A program made the position numbers and the translations under genes. A DNA stretch of 64,000 nt from Tupaia tana (taxonomy: Eukaryota > Chordata > Mammalia > Scandentia > Tupaiidae): assembly GCA_026018925.1 (NCBI GenBank), contig JAKSZU010000018.1, forward strand, positions 3,752,920 to 3,816,919, given 5' to 3'. Positions 11,400 through 21,503 of this stretch are shown here, piece by piece. Every line of letters begins with the position of its first letter. Positions within the stretch are counted from its first letter, which is position 1. The notes under the pieces are model-generated. The model was not told where the DNA came from. It saw only the letters and a list, made by a program, of their open reading frames with translations, and did not search any database.

Positions 11400-11582
11400 T
11401 GCTGGGCGGCCGCCTCCCTCCGACCGGCCCGGGGGACCGAGCCGAGCCGCGGGGCCCGCTCCGGCCCGGCCATGAGCGCGGCCGCATGATGCGTCCCTGC
11501 CTCGGCCGCTGCAGCCGCCGCCGCCGCCGCCGCCGCAGGCCGGGAGGAGCCGCAGCGCCGGGCGACCCCGCCCGGGCCTCGG
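11400..11582 (+). other. ZDHHC7: ZDHHC7 exon 1 (non-coding; 5' limit approximate)
   Basis: The 3' limit is set by a strong donor, CCTCGG|GTGAGT, with GT at 11583-11584. The exon contains (CCG)7 at 11515-11535 and three upstream ATGs: 11472 (a 5-codon ORF, MSAAA) and the in-frame pair 11486/11489, which opens into an arginine-rich upstream ORF running into exon 2. The 5' end is my estimate from the promoter motifs, so inclusion of these ATGs in the mRNA depends on the true start. Confidence 0.7.
11515..11535 (+). repeat. (CCG)7 in the ZDHHC7 leader
   Basis: Seven perfect CCG units followed by CAG. In the 11486 frame it encodes an arginine run. Confidence 0.95.
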
Positions 11583-12689
11583 GTGAGTGCGGTGGGCCGG
11601 GCCGGGGAGCCGACCCGGGCTGGATCGGCTGCTCGCCCGCCGCCCCGGCCCGCGCCGCCCTGGGCCCCGCCGCGCCCGCCACCTTCCGGAGTGGCTGGGC
11701 GCTCGGTGCACGCGCCTGCCTCCCTGGAGGTGTCTCCGCGTCCCTCCCGGCGGCCCCAGGACGGGGCCCGAGTGCTGCCCGGCCTCGTTTCCTGACCTTG
11801 GGCGGGACTCGCAGCCCTCGGGCCACGGTTTTCTCGGACGCTAATGACGGGCGCTCGCGACGGAGTGGCTGTAAAGCCCTTCACAGGCGCGGCGCGGGTG
11901 GCCGTGCGCGGCCCGGCCTTCGTCCCTCTCCAGTTCTCAACTTTTCTCCTTCATTCTTGGCCTGCCCTCCTCTTGTCTCCCTGCCCCCGCGGTGGTCTCT
12001 GGGGGGTAGTACCTGCAAGGCACCTGGGACGGACGGGACGGGTCGGGGCGGCAGGCGCACACTGCTGCTGGGGGGACAGCGGCGTCCACTCAGGAGAAAC
12101 CAGTGCGGGCCGTGGTTACCTCGGACTGCGGGGTGGCTGAGGACGCCGCCTGCCTTGCAGCTCTGACCGCGTTGCTGGGTGCCCCGGGTGCAGATGGGGT
12201 GCACACGGGGTGTAGACGGGGCTGCAGCGTCTCCTCTGCGCCTGTTCAGTGTGCTGCTTGAACACCTATGTTTTGCTGTTACTGGCTCAGGTGGTCGAGA
12301 GATCGCGGCCAACGTTCGTTTCCTCCTAACCTCTTCGCCTTGCAGATAACGAATCTGACCTTTTAAAAACTGTTCTACTTTATTTGAAGTCACCTTTTAA
12401 AAAGTCACCTTGTTAAATTTGCGTGTTAGAAAGTCAGAACTTGGTTAAAGTGAAAGGCTCTAAGAATATTTGAAAAATGGAACGGAACAGAAGTATTAAC
12501 CAAATTGCACTTCTCGAACATCCGGGACCACTGGCGTTACTTGGACTGTAGTTTCTGGAGGTTGGAGTGGTGGGTTCAGGGTGACCGCTGAGTGGAGAGC
12601 TGCAGGAGAACAAGACTGACTAAGGTGACATCCTAGCCTGTTGCCTGGTTGCCAACGTAAATACGCGAGGCTGGGTGAATTTAGGACAG

Positions 12690-13000
12690 AGGGGTTGATT
12701 TTGACTTACAGTCCTGGTGGCTAAGGCATCGAAAGTGGCGGAAGGCAGATCTGTCCACGTGGCCGCACTTTGGCCACATTCCCTCTGCTTATAAACCCAC
12801 TGGACTCAACTGTGGAGGCCCTAACGACGTTATCGTACCCAAAGGCCCCGTCCTGGGCACCGTGGACAAATGAAGTTTCTGTTTAACACCTTTACGCAGT
12901 CACGTCCCTACAACTGAATTTCTGTCCCGTCAGCGCCCGCTAGGACCAGTTACAAAACGTGGAACTCTGGGGGACAGACCGTGATCCAGGCGGTAGCAGG
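12690..13000. repeat. ancient repeat remnant in ZDHHC7 intron 1
   Basis: Phrases such as 'acccaaaggccccgtcctgg' and 'ggaactctgggggacagacc' match the far end of an old LTR-like placental repeat. Subfamily not assignable by eye. Confidence 0.35.
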
Positions 13001-13427
13001 TGAGTTCCTAAGGAGTCATCCACAGTCAGAGCCGTCCAGGGCCCAGCGCGTCGGAACCCCGGCCCTGCTAATCGAAGCACTGGTCCGCAAGGACCGAATG
13101 GGCCCTCGGGGGCAGGGAGTCCAAGGGGAGCTGTGTGGGACAGGCAGAAGTGAAGCGGCCTGTCACAGTCACACGATGTTACCCGCTAGCTTGGATTCTG
13201 GTGACATAAGTAACATACTCTGTTAATTTGAGGAAATAAGACCAGAAATAAGTTCACATACAAGTTGACGTTTACGAGTTGAGAAGTTTTCATGACGTCT
13301 CCAGAGCTTCCCATCTCCAGTCCATGCTGACCAAGATCGAATGTAATTTTCCTGAAGTAGCTTTTGGGACTATGTTTTTATAAAATAATGCGGCGCTTCC
13401 CCTCGTGATGAGAGAGAGAGAGGTCAC

Positions 13428-13615
13428 GTTTTAAATTTCTTTCATGAGAGAGAGACACCCCCGACGGGTCCCTGCCCTGTGACCCACCCCGTCTCAGCCA
13501 GCCTGCATCAGGGGCACACACGCATGTATGTGCAGTGTGCGCGGGGTGTCGCAGGCCACAGACCGGGGCCCTGACCCATGGTCCACATAGCTGTGCCACC
13601 ACCTGGCCTCCGGCG
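13428..13615 (-). repeat. family C SINE
   Basis: Left end 'tttctttcatgagagagaga'; right end is the complement of a gccaggtggtggcacag head. Intron 1 of ZDHHC7. Confidence 0.5.
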
Positions 13616-13888
13616 TTTCTGACGACGGCTTGCCCCATTGCAGTGCTTCCGCCCAGCCTCCCTGTTAGCTGGAATCCCAGACATGCCCCACAGAGCCTGG
13701 GCTGTTTGGGTTAGGCTGGGGACCAAAGCTGGCCTCGCGGGCGCCCTCGGCCACCACACGGTGTGCTCTTCTCGTTCCATCAAGCTGGCCTGTGACGCTT
13801 TAATTATAAACGATATCCAGGGCTCAGCCTCGCGCTGCAGTGCTGTGCTTTACCGACGGGGACCCCGTAGGATTCCCAGTGCTGCGTC

Positions 13889-13965
13889 CAGGTGGGCAGT
13901 GGTGTGCACCTGTAACCCCAGCAACCTGGGAGGCCGGGGCAGGTGTATGCGCCCAGTGCTTACCG
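13889..13965 (+). repeat. 7SL-RNA-derived SINE fragment (B1/Alu-monomer-like)
   Basis: Contains 'ggtgtgcacctgtaacccca' followed by gcaacctgggaggccggggcagg, the 7SL Alu-domain signature. Its 3' part is interrupted by the family A element that begins at 13966. Confidence 0.75.
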
Positions 13966-14168
13966 GGGGAACCCAGCAGGTGTTGTAATGGTTACGTCAC
14001 TGGACTCCCATGTAGTTGACCACGGGTCAAGTCCTGGACCTGGTGTCTTTTTCACTTTCCCTTTTACTCACTCTCTCACTCTTTCCCTCTCTGGCCATAC
14101 TAAAATAAATAAATAGATAAAATGAAATAAAATAATTCTTTAAAAACAAAACAAAACAAAACAAAACA
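13966..14168 (+). repeat. family A SINE, short form
   Basis: Head 'cccagcaggtgttgtaatgg', pyrimidine run, 'ctggccatactaaaataaat' and an A/T tail with AATAAA. Directly abuts the 7SL fragment. Confidence 0.8.
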
Positions 14169-14171
14169 CTT

Positions 14172-14666
14172 GGGACCAGCAATTGGCGTAATGGCTATGT
14201 CGCTGGACTCCCATGTAGTTGACTGCAGTTCGAGTCCTGGACCCGGTGACTTAAACTCACACTGGCGCGTGTGTGTGCATGCCCAAGATCCCGAGAGGAG
14301 AATGGAGGAGAAGGGATTGCAGCATGGCCATCCCCTCTGGGGGTGAAACTCATGCTGGGCACATGTGCGTGCATGCCCAAGATCCTAAGAGAATGGAGGA
14401 GAAGGGATTGCAGCATGGCCATCTCCCCCAGGGGGTGATTTCTTGCTTTCTGTCTCTCAGTCTCTGTCTTTCTGGTGAGCGAGCAAATACCTCTCCAAAA
14501 AAAACCCAAAAAACCTCATGCCAGGCATGTGTTTGTTTATGTCCAAAATCCCAAGAGGAGGATGGAGTAGAGCCCTGCTGGGGGTTGATTTCTTACTTTC
14601 TATCTCTCTGCCTCTCCGGTGAATGCATGCACCCTATAGCAAAAATCTCTCTCTCAAAAAAAAACC
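14172..14666 (+). repeat. family A SINE with serially duplicated bodies
   Basis: A single head (14172-14250) is followed by body modules that restart at about 14346 and 14516, each with the 'gcccaagatc' or 'tccaaaatcc' phrase and an 'aatggaggag' or 'gatggagtag' phrase. Only the last two reach pyrimidine tails ending in A runs. Either internal duplication or two 5'-truncated copies inserted in the first. Confidence 0.75.
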
Positions 14667-14704
14667 AACTTACCTGGGCATTATAGCAAGACCCCATCTT
14701 AAAA

Positions 14705-14796
14705 AGTGCCAGGCATGGTATTATGGCCTGTAATTCCACCTGGGAGACTGAGACAGGGTGATCATAGCAGTGGGACCTTGTCTTCAAGTAATAGGG
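14705..14796 (+). repeat. 7SL-RNA-derived SINE
   Basis: Reads gccaggcatggtattatggc then ctgtaattccacctgggagactgagacaggg, and ends 'accttgtcttcaag'. Monomeric. A tail fragment of another copy (gggcattatagcaagacccc) lies just before it at 14668-14704. Confidence 0.8.
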
Positions 14797-15052
14797 GGCC
14801 AGCAGGTGGCGTGGAGGTGACTGCAGCTGGAGCCCACGTGACTGACCATGCAGTTCAAGTCCTGGACCTGGCAACTTGAAAAACACCAGGCATGAGTAGG
14901 CACCCAAAGTCCTGAGAGGAGAATGGAGGAGAAGGGATTACAGTGTGGCCATCCCTACCAGGGGGTGAGTTCTCACTTTCTCTCTTTCTGTCTCTCCAGT
15001 GAGTACACGTGCCCTGTAACTTAAGTAAATAAATAAAATAAAAATACAGGAT
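14797..15052 (+). repeat. family A SINE, full length
   Basis: Head gggggccagcaggtggcgtgg, the best CTCF-core look-alike among the SINE heads. The body is intact and the tail ends in taaataaataaaataaaa. Confidence 0.8.
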
Positions 15053-15467
15053 ACGTGTAAAGTAGCTCGAACACTAGAGCAGACTTAATGTCTGCAGTCA
15101 GCATGCTCTTTCTCACTGGAAATCCTTGGGCTCCAGGGTCATTGTTAACAACCTGCTGGGCAGCCCTTCAGTTTTAATATCTGAGAAGAGTTTAGGCCAG
15201 CTGTGAGTTACCCAGCTGTGCCCACCAGAGGGGACAGTCCGGCCTGCAGGACGGTCCCAGCTTACAACAGCTGAGTGAGTCGGGGCTGTGGGACAGGCAT
15301 AAAGCGAGCCTTGGTGTATGTGTAGCTCGTGGTCACGGTTTTTGCAGGGGAGGGCTCCCACCTACAATCGGCTGCACTTGCTCATCTCTGGCCGAGCCAG
15401 TTCCTTGGGATGGCAGGTCAGGGCTTACCATTCCAGTCGCGCCATTGGACACTGTAGGCCACCGGGC

Positions 15468-15691
15468 TTCTTTGCAGGTGAACACATGTGCACTCCAGAG
15501 GGAGAGGGAGACGGTGCCCTCCAGTGGGTGTGGTCATGCTGCATTCCCTGCCCCTCCATTTCTCCATCCTGTTGGGATTTGTTGACACACATGCATCCAG
15601 CATAATTTTCAAGTTGCCTGGACTGGGATTTGAACTGCATGGTCAGCTGTGTGGGATCCAGCTCCCTTAACACAGGCCACTGGCTGGTCCC
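15468..15691 (-). repeat. family A SINE, older copy
   Basis: Antisense with 'gggatttgttgacacacatg', 'ctgggatttgaactgcatgg' and the terminal 'ggccactggctggtccc'. Confidence 0.7.
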
Positions 15692-15765
15692 AGCCAAGGC
15701 TTTTTAAAGCGTAGGCATGGGGATCAAAGAGAGTTAACATGCTAATTGCTTTTCTTTTCCTTTTT

Positions 15766-16026
15766 TTTCTTTTTTTGAGAGTGTTTTTGTTTTTGTTTTT
15801 TTGTGGGTTTTTTTTGCTTTAGAGCATGTGCGCTCGCCAGAGAGATAGAGAGATAGAAAGCAAGCAACGGCCATGCAGTCCCATCTACTTCATTCTCTTC
15901 TCTGGATTTTAGGCACGCATGCACACGTGCCTGGTGTGAGTTTCGGGTTGCTGAGTGTGGGACTTGAACTGCAGTCGGCCACATGGGAGTCCGGTGCCTT
16001 CTTAACCACTACGCCATCTGCTGACC
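15766..16026 (-). repeat. family A SINE
   Basis: Antisense, with a long T-rich left end (15766-15820), 'gattttaggcacgcatgcac', 'gggacttgaactgcagtc' and the head complement 'cgccatctgctgacc'. Confidence 0.8.
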
Positions 16027-16337
16027 TCAACATTGCTAATGTGTTGATTGTTAACAGATTTAAAGTAAAATAGATGTTTTCTCATGCTTTAGAATGCATT
16101 TGTGAAATATGGCTGTGGATTCTGTTAGCATCCTTCCTGAGGCTGCAGCTCCCGGCTTCAGAGCTTGCACCCCCTCTGTTCCACCCTGCCGGTCACTGCT
16201 GGTGTCCTTCCTGTGACCGTCTCAGACCGCTGCCCTCTCAGCCCTCTGCTCAGCTGACGGGAGGTGGTGGCCTCCTGGGGCCGTCTTCCTCCTGCAGCCA
16301 AGTCCCACAGTATTGCCGGTGGCCTTTTTAAGACCTC

Positions 16338-16467
16338 TCCAGAGCGAGTGGTGGCACACGCCTGTGATCCCAGCCGCTAGGGAGACCGAGGCAAGAGGAT
16401 TGCAAGTTCTAGCGCTGTTCTGGGCAACATAGCAAGATCCTGTCTCTAAAACACAAAAGCAAAAATG
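16338..16467 (+). repeat. 7SL-RNA-derived SINE, near complete monomer
   Basis: 'gagtggtggcacacgcctgt', 'gatcccagccgctagggaga', 'ccgaggcaagaggattgcaa', then 'gggcaacatagcaagatcct', 'gtctctaaaa' and an A-rich tail. This is the Alu-domain order without a second monomer, as in rodent B1-like elements. Confidence 0.85.
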
Positions 16468-17439
16468 GTGTGGTCCATTTACCTAAGCGCCGTTGCTGCC
16501 CGTTCCAGGGGATGAGCGCCCGACCCCCAGACACCATGGCCTACAGCACGTTTTCAGCAGCCCAGCCTCGCCCTCCGGCCACGCTGCCCTTCAGCGTCCC
16601 GTCCTCTTCCCGGCCCACTCTGCTCTCTCCTCCTGTCCCCCGGGCTAGCCTCGTTCTCAGCCCTCTCTGTCCTGCAGGCAGAGCTGCCTGTTGTCACCTG
16701 TCTGTCTCATGCTCTGCTCCTGATGGGGCAGCACAGCTCAGCCACCTGCACCGCTGAGTTGCTGGGCTGCTGGGTGAGTGGGGCCGTGTGCACTGTGGCT
16801 GCATGCTGCACCAGATGCGCTCCGACGCCGGCCCCACTGGTGCGGCCCAGTCTCCGGGTGCTCCTTCTAGGCCGGAGACCGCCACGCGTCTCTGTGTGTC
16901 GGGGTGTCTGAGCCGTGGAAAGGAGGCGAGTTCAAACAGCGTTCCTCTCAGCTCAGACCAGGCTCAGGGAGACGTCCTCGTGTCGCGGTGGGAAAGTCAG
17001 TCCACCCCCGTCCCCTGGCAGCCGCTCTGTGAACACTGCTCGCTCGTTCGCCTGCTTGTCAGAGCATTTGTGACAAGTCCACGTGCTCTTTGTACCCACG
17101 GAAACAGGGCGGGGAAGACCTCAGACCCCTGCTGAAGTGAGAGGCCACGGAGGCTCTACGACAGTCTCGACTCGGGAGTGACGTTTCGGTGAGGGAGAAC
17201 ACAGCCCTGGCTGCTGGCCTGGGCTGGGCTTCACCGTGGATAGCTCGGGCCCTATGCAGGGCACTGGGTTTCGGCTTGACAGCTGTGCCCTGGGAGCTCC
17301 CTCTGTCAGGGTCAGGGTGTGTCTGTGGACTTAGAACCTGGCCCTGCACCCTCCTGTCATTCCTGGGCTCAGACCCTACTCTGCTGCTCAGATCAGTCCG
17401 TCTGCCTGGCTTCGAGTCATACAGGTAGCCTCCGTGTCT

Positions 17440-17790
17440 GGATCCGTTCCCCTCATGTTTCTGAGATTTACCGATGTCGTGTCGGCAGTTTTCCCACCGT
17501 TTTGCTCGGAAGTGTGCCACCACCGAGCGAGTGCACAGGGTTTGTGGCCGAACCTCCCGTCAGTGCTTTAAGCTGTCTCCCGTTGGGGCTACTGGGAACA
17601 TAGCGGGCCTGCACGGTTCTGCACACGTCTTCATGGCCACATTCATTTGTCTTTGGTAAGTTCTGGAAGTGTAATTGTTGGGCCGCAGGGTGGGTGCCAG
17701 GCTGCTTTCCCGACTGCTCACCGTCGGTAGAAAAGTAATTGGGGTCATTGTAGACACTGCTGTAGACGAGACACCCCGAATCAGTAACCC
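17440..17790 (+). repeat. ancient LINE remnant
   Basis: 'cacgtcttcatggccacattc', 'tctttggtaagttctggaag' and 'gtaattgttgggccgcaggg' match the order of an old L1 3' region. Heavily mutated; intron 1. Confidence 0.4.
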
Positions 17791-18167
17791 CGTGTTTAGA
17801 ACCAGTTTTAGATGTTGAAACACTGCTCAGATGAGCTCTTTGAAATACAGTTCAGAAGACAGCCAAACATTCCAAGTTACTGGCTGTCACGTAGATACTT
17901 GGGGAGAGGACCTGTGTACTTAAAAGTCACCCTCGCTGGTTTTAGCCGCCGGGATCTGAGGCCGTGTCTGCGTTACAGAGCTTGGGGACTCAGAGCTGGC
18001 GGCCAGAGCCTGGCTGGGGGTTCCTTTTCTCCTGGAGGCCTGCTGTGCGGGCCTCTGTTGGAGGGCGGACCCCTGGATCGACCCTCACGTTTCATTTTCT
18101 GCTTTCCTCTGCGGTCTTTCCCTTTCTGGGAGGTTTCTTCGGTCTGTCATCCAGTCCTGCTTCAAAA

Positions 18168-18360
18168 TTGTTGAAGTTTATTTATCTCATGAGAGAAACG
18201 GACAGGCACGCCCAAGAGTCTCACGCCTTGACCACCCCTCCCTCCAGCCTTCCTCGGCAGTCGGGGACATGGGGACATGGGCCTGGCATGCAGGGCACAC
18301 CCCATCGCCCACGTGGCTGCAGCATTGCCTGAGCTGCCACTGTGTCCCCACAGCTGGGCC
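18168..18360 (-). repeat. family C SINE
   Basis: Left end 'agtttatttatctcatgaga'; ends near 'cccacagctgggccc'. Diverged copy. Confidence 0.45.
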
Positions 18361-18375
18361 CTGTTTAAAAATTTT

Positions 18376-18641
18376 TCTCTCTCTCTTTTTTTTTTTTTTT
18401 GTAGAGGTCTTTGCCTTAGGGTGCGTGCACTCGCCAGAGAGACAGAGACAGTGAGAGGGAAGTGAGGAATCACCCTCCGAGGGCTAGGGTCATTTCACAG
18501 CCCCTTCAGCATTCTTCTCCCAGGATCTCAGGCACGTACACACATGTGCCTGGGGTGAGTTTCAGGCCACTGAGTCCAGGACTCTGAACCAACGTCAGCC
18601 ACATGGGAGTCCACTGACATAACCGCTACGCCATCTGATGG
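18376..18641 (-). repeat. family A SINE, first of a tandem pair
   Basis: Antisense copy ending in the head complement 'ccgctacgccatctgatgg', immediately followed by a second antisense copy. Confidence 0.8.
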
Positions 18642-18882
18642 TTTTTGCCTTTGGATGTGTGCGCTCACCAGGGAGAGAGAGAGACAGTGAGAGGGAAAGA
18701 GAATTCACCCCCTTGGGGGGATGGCCACGCTGCAGTCCCTTCTCCTCCCTTCTCCTCCTGGGATCTTGGGTACACATGCACACACACCCAGTGTGAGTTT
18801 CAAGCCTTTGGGTCCAGGACTCGAGCCACACTGGGCCATGTGGAAGGCCAGCGCCGTAACTGCTACACTGTCTGTTGGTCCT
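18642..18882 (-). repeat. family A SINE, second of a tandem pair
   Basis: Starts 'tttttgcctttggatgtg' directly at the end of the previous element. The T run suggests one copy landed in the A tail of the other. Confidence 0.8.
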
Positions 18883-19720
18883 GTCTTCTACATTGTAAAA
18901 TTCCACCTTCATATTGTTATTTTCGGTGACCAGGATTTTCTCAACGGGGCCCCTTTTTGGTTCATGGGTGCAGCTCCTCTCCCATCCCTGAGAACCATGG
19001 CTGTCTCAGTCCAAGGCCTCTCCTGTGCGCGGTGCCCACACATCTCCCCTCCTGGGTTCGGTGCAGGCGGGGGCTGTTCCCTGGTGACCCTCGCCTTGGG
19101 GAAGCCCTGCAGTGACTGACGTTTTTGGCTGGGGCTCCTTTTTATCTGCCGTCTTCGTCTTTAACCTCGGTCTTTATTCTGGCCGTGCTCGGGGCGGTGG
19201 GGGGTCCGTTCTGTGTGTGAATCGGCCTGTCCTTACCCAGAAGCGTGGCAGCGTCACGGTCCACTCAGTCGCTGGGCTTTGGACACAAGTTGGGGCTGTT
19301 GAAAAAACAGGAGGTTCTCCACGGGCTGATGGTGCCGCCCCGCCGAGGGCACGCACGGTCTCTGAGAGGGGCCCGACGTGTTTGGAGCGATGGCAACGCC
19401 TGCTGGGTGCTACAGCGTGGTTTCTGCACCCTCCCCTCGCCAGGTCGCGGGAGCCTGCGTGTCCAGGTGGCCCTCGCTCGGTCTCAGCGTTTTCCTTCAT
19501 GGGCCTGCCGCCGCCCCGTCCGGCTGGCTCTCCACCGGCTGCGCACTCCCACCATCAGGTGCATGACGGCTGGCACACAGGCCCGCCAGATTTGGCCCGG
19601 ATTAGTCCTGAGGCTCTGGAGGGATTCGGGCTTGTAGATTGGTATTTAACACGGGGCTGAAAGGCAGGAGGCAAAGAGCAGGTGTGAAGCTGCTCTGTTT
19701 CCGGAATTGTCGCTCGATGG

Positions 19721-19729
19721 ATGAGTCAT
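19721..19729. promoter_or_regulatory. AP-1-type site in intron 1
   Basis: ATGAGTCAT, the palindromic AP-1 consensus, about 170 bases upstream of exon 2 in sequence that looks unique. A single motif, so weak support. Confidence 0.3.
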
Positions 19730-19898
19730 CTCAGCTCGGGGGCAGTGATTTCATAGTTAAGGATAGGCCTAGGTGACGGAAATCAACGTGTAAAATGTGA
19801 CATCGCTTTTTGCAAAAATCAGTCCCAACCTGGAATTGCTACACACTTTTCCATCATAAAATACAAAGCTTTTCTGATCGGCTTTTATTACCTTTCAG

Positions 19899-19983
19899 AT
19901 CCTATTACATAGGACAGCATGCACCTGAAGATTTTGAAGAAAAGGCACAAAACGTTCAAGTGATGCTCAGAGTCACTCCGTAG
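19899..19983 (+). other. ZDHHC7: ZDHHC7 exon 2 (5' UTR)
   Basis: Bounded by a good acceptor (TTACCTTTCAG, AG at 19897-19898) and a good donor (TAG|GTAAGAG). 85 bases long with no link to the coding frame, so leader sequence. It holds two upstream ORFs that overlap as ATGA in reverse order (TGATG): 19919-19963 (MHLKILKKRHKTFK) and 19963-19983 (MLRVTP), the second stopping exactly at the exon end. It also contains the stop (TAG after GATCCTATTACA) of the uORF that enters from exon 1. Identification as a ZDHHC7 leader exon rests on splice signals and position, not on recalled sequence. Confidence 0.75.
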
Positions 19984-21174
19984 GTAAGAGCTCACTCCCG
20001 CGGTGGTCACCGCCCCTCCTCTCTGACAACCGGCGCTGGCTTGGACCTGGCCGCCGACATGCCAGTGCCGGGATAGCATAGCAGCCGCCGAGGTCCGTGG
20101 CCACCAGTCGGTCTGTCTTTCCGGCTGCTGTCTGGTTACTGCTAAGCCCAGAGAAGGAGGGTGCCGCAGGTTGGGTTGGTGACAAGATGAGGGGATCCTA
20201 AGTCGTCAGTGACACGCCTATGTGGGTGTCCGCTTGAGTGACAGAGGTCAGCCCTGTTGCTCGAGTCTGGGAAACAGGGCCTCATTTAATGTGATGATAA
20301 AGAGCTTCGGTTCAGGAGTCTAAACCAAAGTCCCATTAAAGCGCTCACCGAGTGGAGGGCGACGACACGACACCTGCAGGACGGCCGTCAGCACGTGGGC
20401 TTTGGATGCTGTCGGGAGCATGAAGTCCGGGGGGCTGGGGGCTCGCTGTGGAGCGGGGCCCGCCCGTGAAGGGCTGCGGCGCCTCTGCCCACCCGGCCCT
20501 GTGGCTTCTCTGCGGGCGACATACAGGAACAGTTTCTCCACTTCCTCCCCTCCCTTCCTGCGGCATCGCCGGGTAAACAGTGACTCAGCGGGCGCGGGCA
20601 CCTGCTGGCCGAGCGCCGACCCTTCGCCGGCCTGGCCCGTGCACTGCTGGCTTCCTTGACAGGAAGGCGATTTGTAGCTCTCCGATTCGCTTCCTGTCGA
20701 CTCCTAGTGGGTTTTCAGGTTTGGAGCCAAAGCCCTCGAGCGTGGCTCCTCCCTGTCCGAAACACTTCCAGGAAGGGCCGCTGAGGTGGTCTTCGTGGTT
20801 TCTGAGGACTCCCTCACACGGGCAGCCTGCCCCGACCCCAGGCCAGGCCTCCTGCCGCAGGCCGCCCCGTGTGTTTCTTTCTCCCTAGCGCAGATAGAGA
20901 GGGCATCCCCCGCAGGATCTCGGCACCATGGGCAGCCCAGCCGTCATGGACCTGGGACACGTGTGCCTCTGTACTCCCAGCGGTCTCCTGGGTGACCCCG
21001 GAACTTCCCCACGTGGGTGGCCTCACCGAGTGTCCCCGTTGGCTCTTGGCTGCCATGTGTGTTTACAGTAACGGTGGAGTGGCCAAGGGCGGGTGGGAAC
21101 ACGCCATGCCGAAGGGGGCTTGTAAGCGTGTGCACATACACGTGTGTTGCTCTCAGCAGCTGTGCTCCTCGCAG

Positions 21175-21503
21175 GGCGCGTCAGGGCCACCATGCAGCCC
21201 TCAGGACACCGGCTCCGGGACATCGAACACCACCCTCTCCTGACTGAGAATGACAGTTACGACTCCTCCTCCTCCTCGTCCGAGGCCGACATGGCAGACA
21301 GGGTGTGGTTTGTCCGCGACGGCTGCGGCATGGTCTGCGCGGTCATGACGTGGCTCCTGGTCGTCTACGCCGACTTCGTGGTGACCTTCGTCATGCTGCT
21401 ACCCTCCAAAGACTTCTGGTACTCGGTGGTCAACGGGGTCCTCTTCAACTGCCTGGCAGTGCTGGCCCTGTCCTCCCACCTGAGGACCATGCTCACCGAC
21501 CCC
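21175..21503 (+). CDS. ZDHHC7: ZDHHC7 coding exon 1 (ATG at 21192)
   Basis: Acceptor CCTCGCAG|GGCGCG. The ATG at 21192-21194 has an ideal Kozak context (GCCACCATGC), and 17 bases of leader precede it. It encodes residues 1-104: a cytosolic N-terminus with a run of six serines, transmembrane segment 1 (about 47-69) and segment 2 (about 76-97), ending in LTDP, the first two residues of the conserved DPG motif. Donor CCC|GTGAGT, phase 0. ZDHHC7 normally starts at this [10 protein letters not shown] sequence; the in-frame upstream ATG at 21144 is in the intron. Confidence 0.97.

Larger units (their letters stand above)
10931..11860 (+). promoter_or_regulatory. ZDHHC7: ZDHHC7 CpG-island promoter
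   Basis: A very CpG-dense block of about 900 bases spans the first exon. It has no TATA box but carries an NRF1-type site TGCGCAGGCGC (11313-11323) and an ETS/GABP-type site CACTTCCGGG (11346-11355), both on the upstream side of exon 1. Their spacing suggests initiation at roughly 11360-11470. These motifs and layout are usual for broadly expressed genes. The exact start cannot be read from sequence. Confidence 0.85.

Noticed and set aside
10990-11826. 278-codon - open frame and other long frames in the ZDHHC7 CpG island
   Set aside because: Arg/Pro/Gly/Ala-rich product typical of CpG islands read at random; stops are rare in such DNA.
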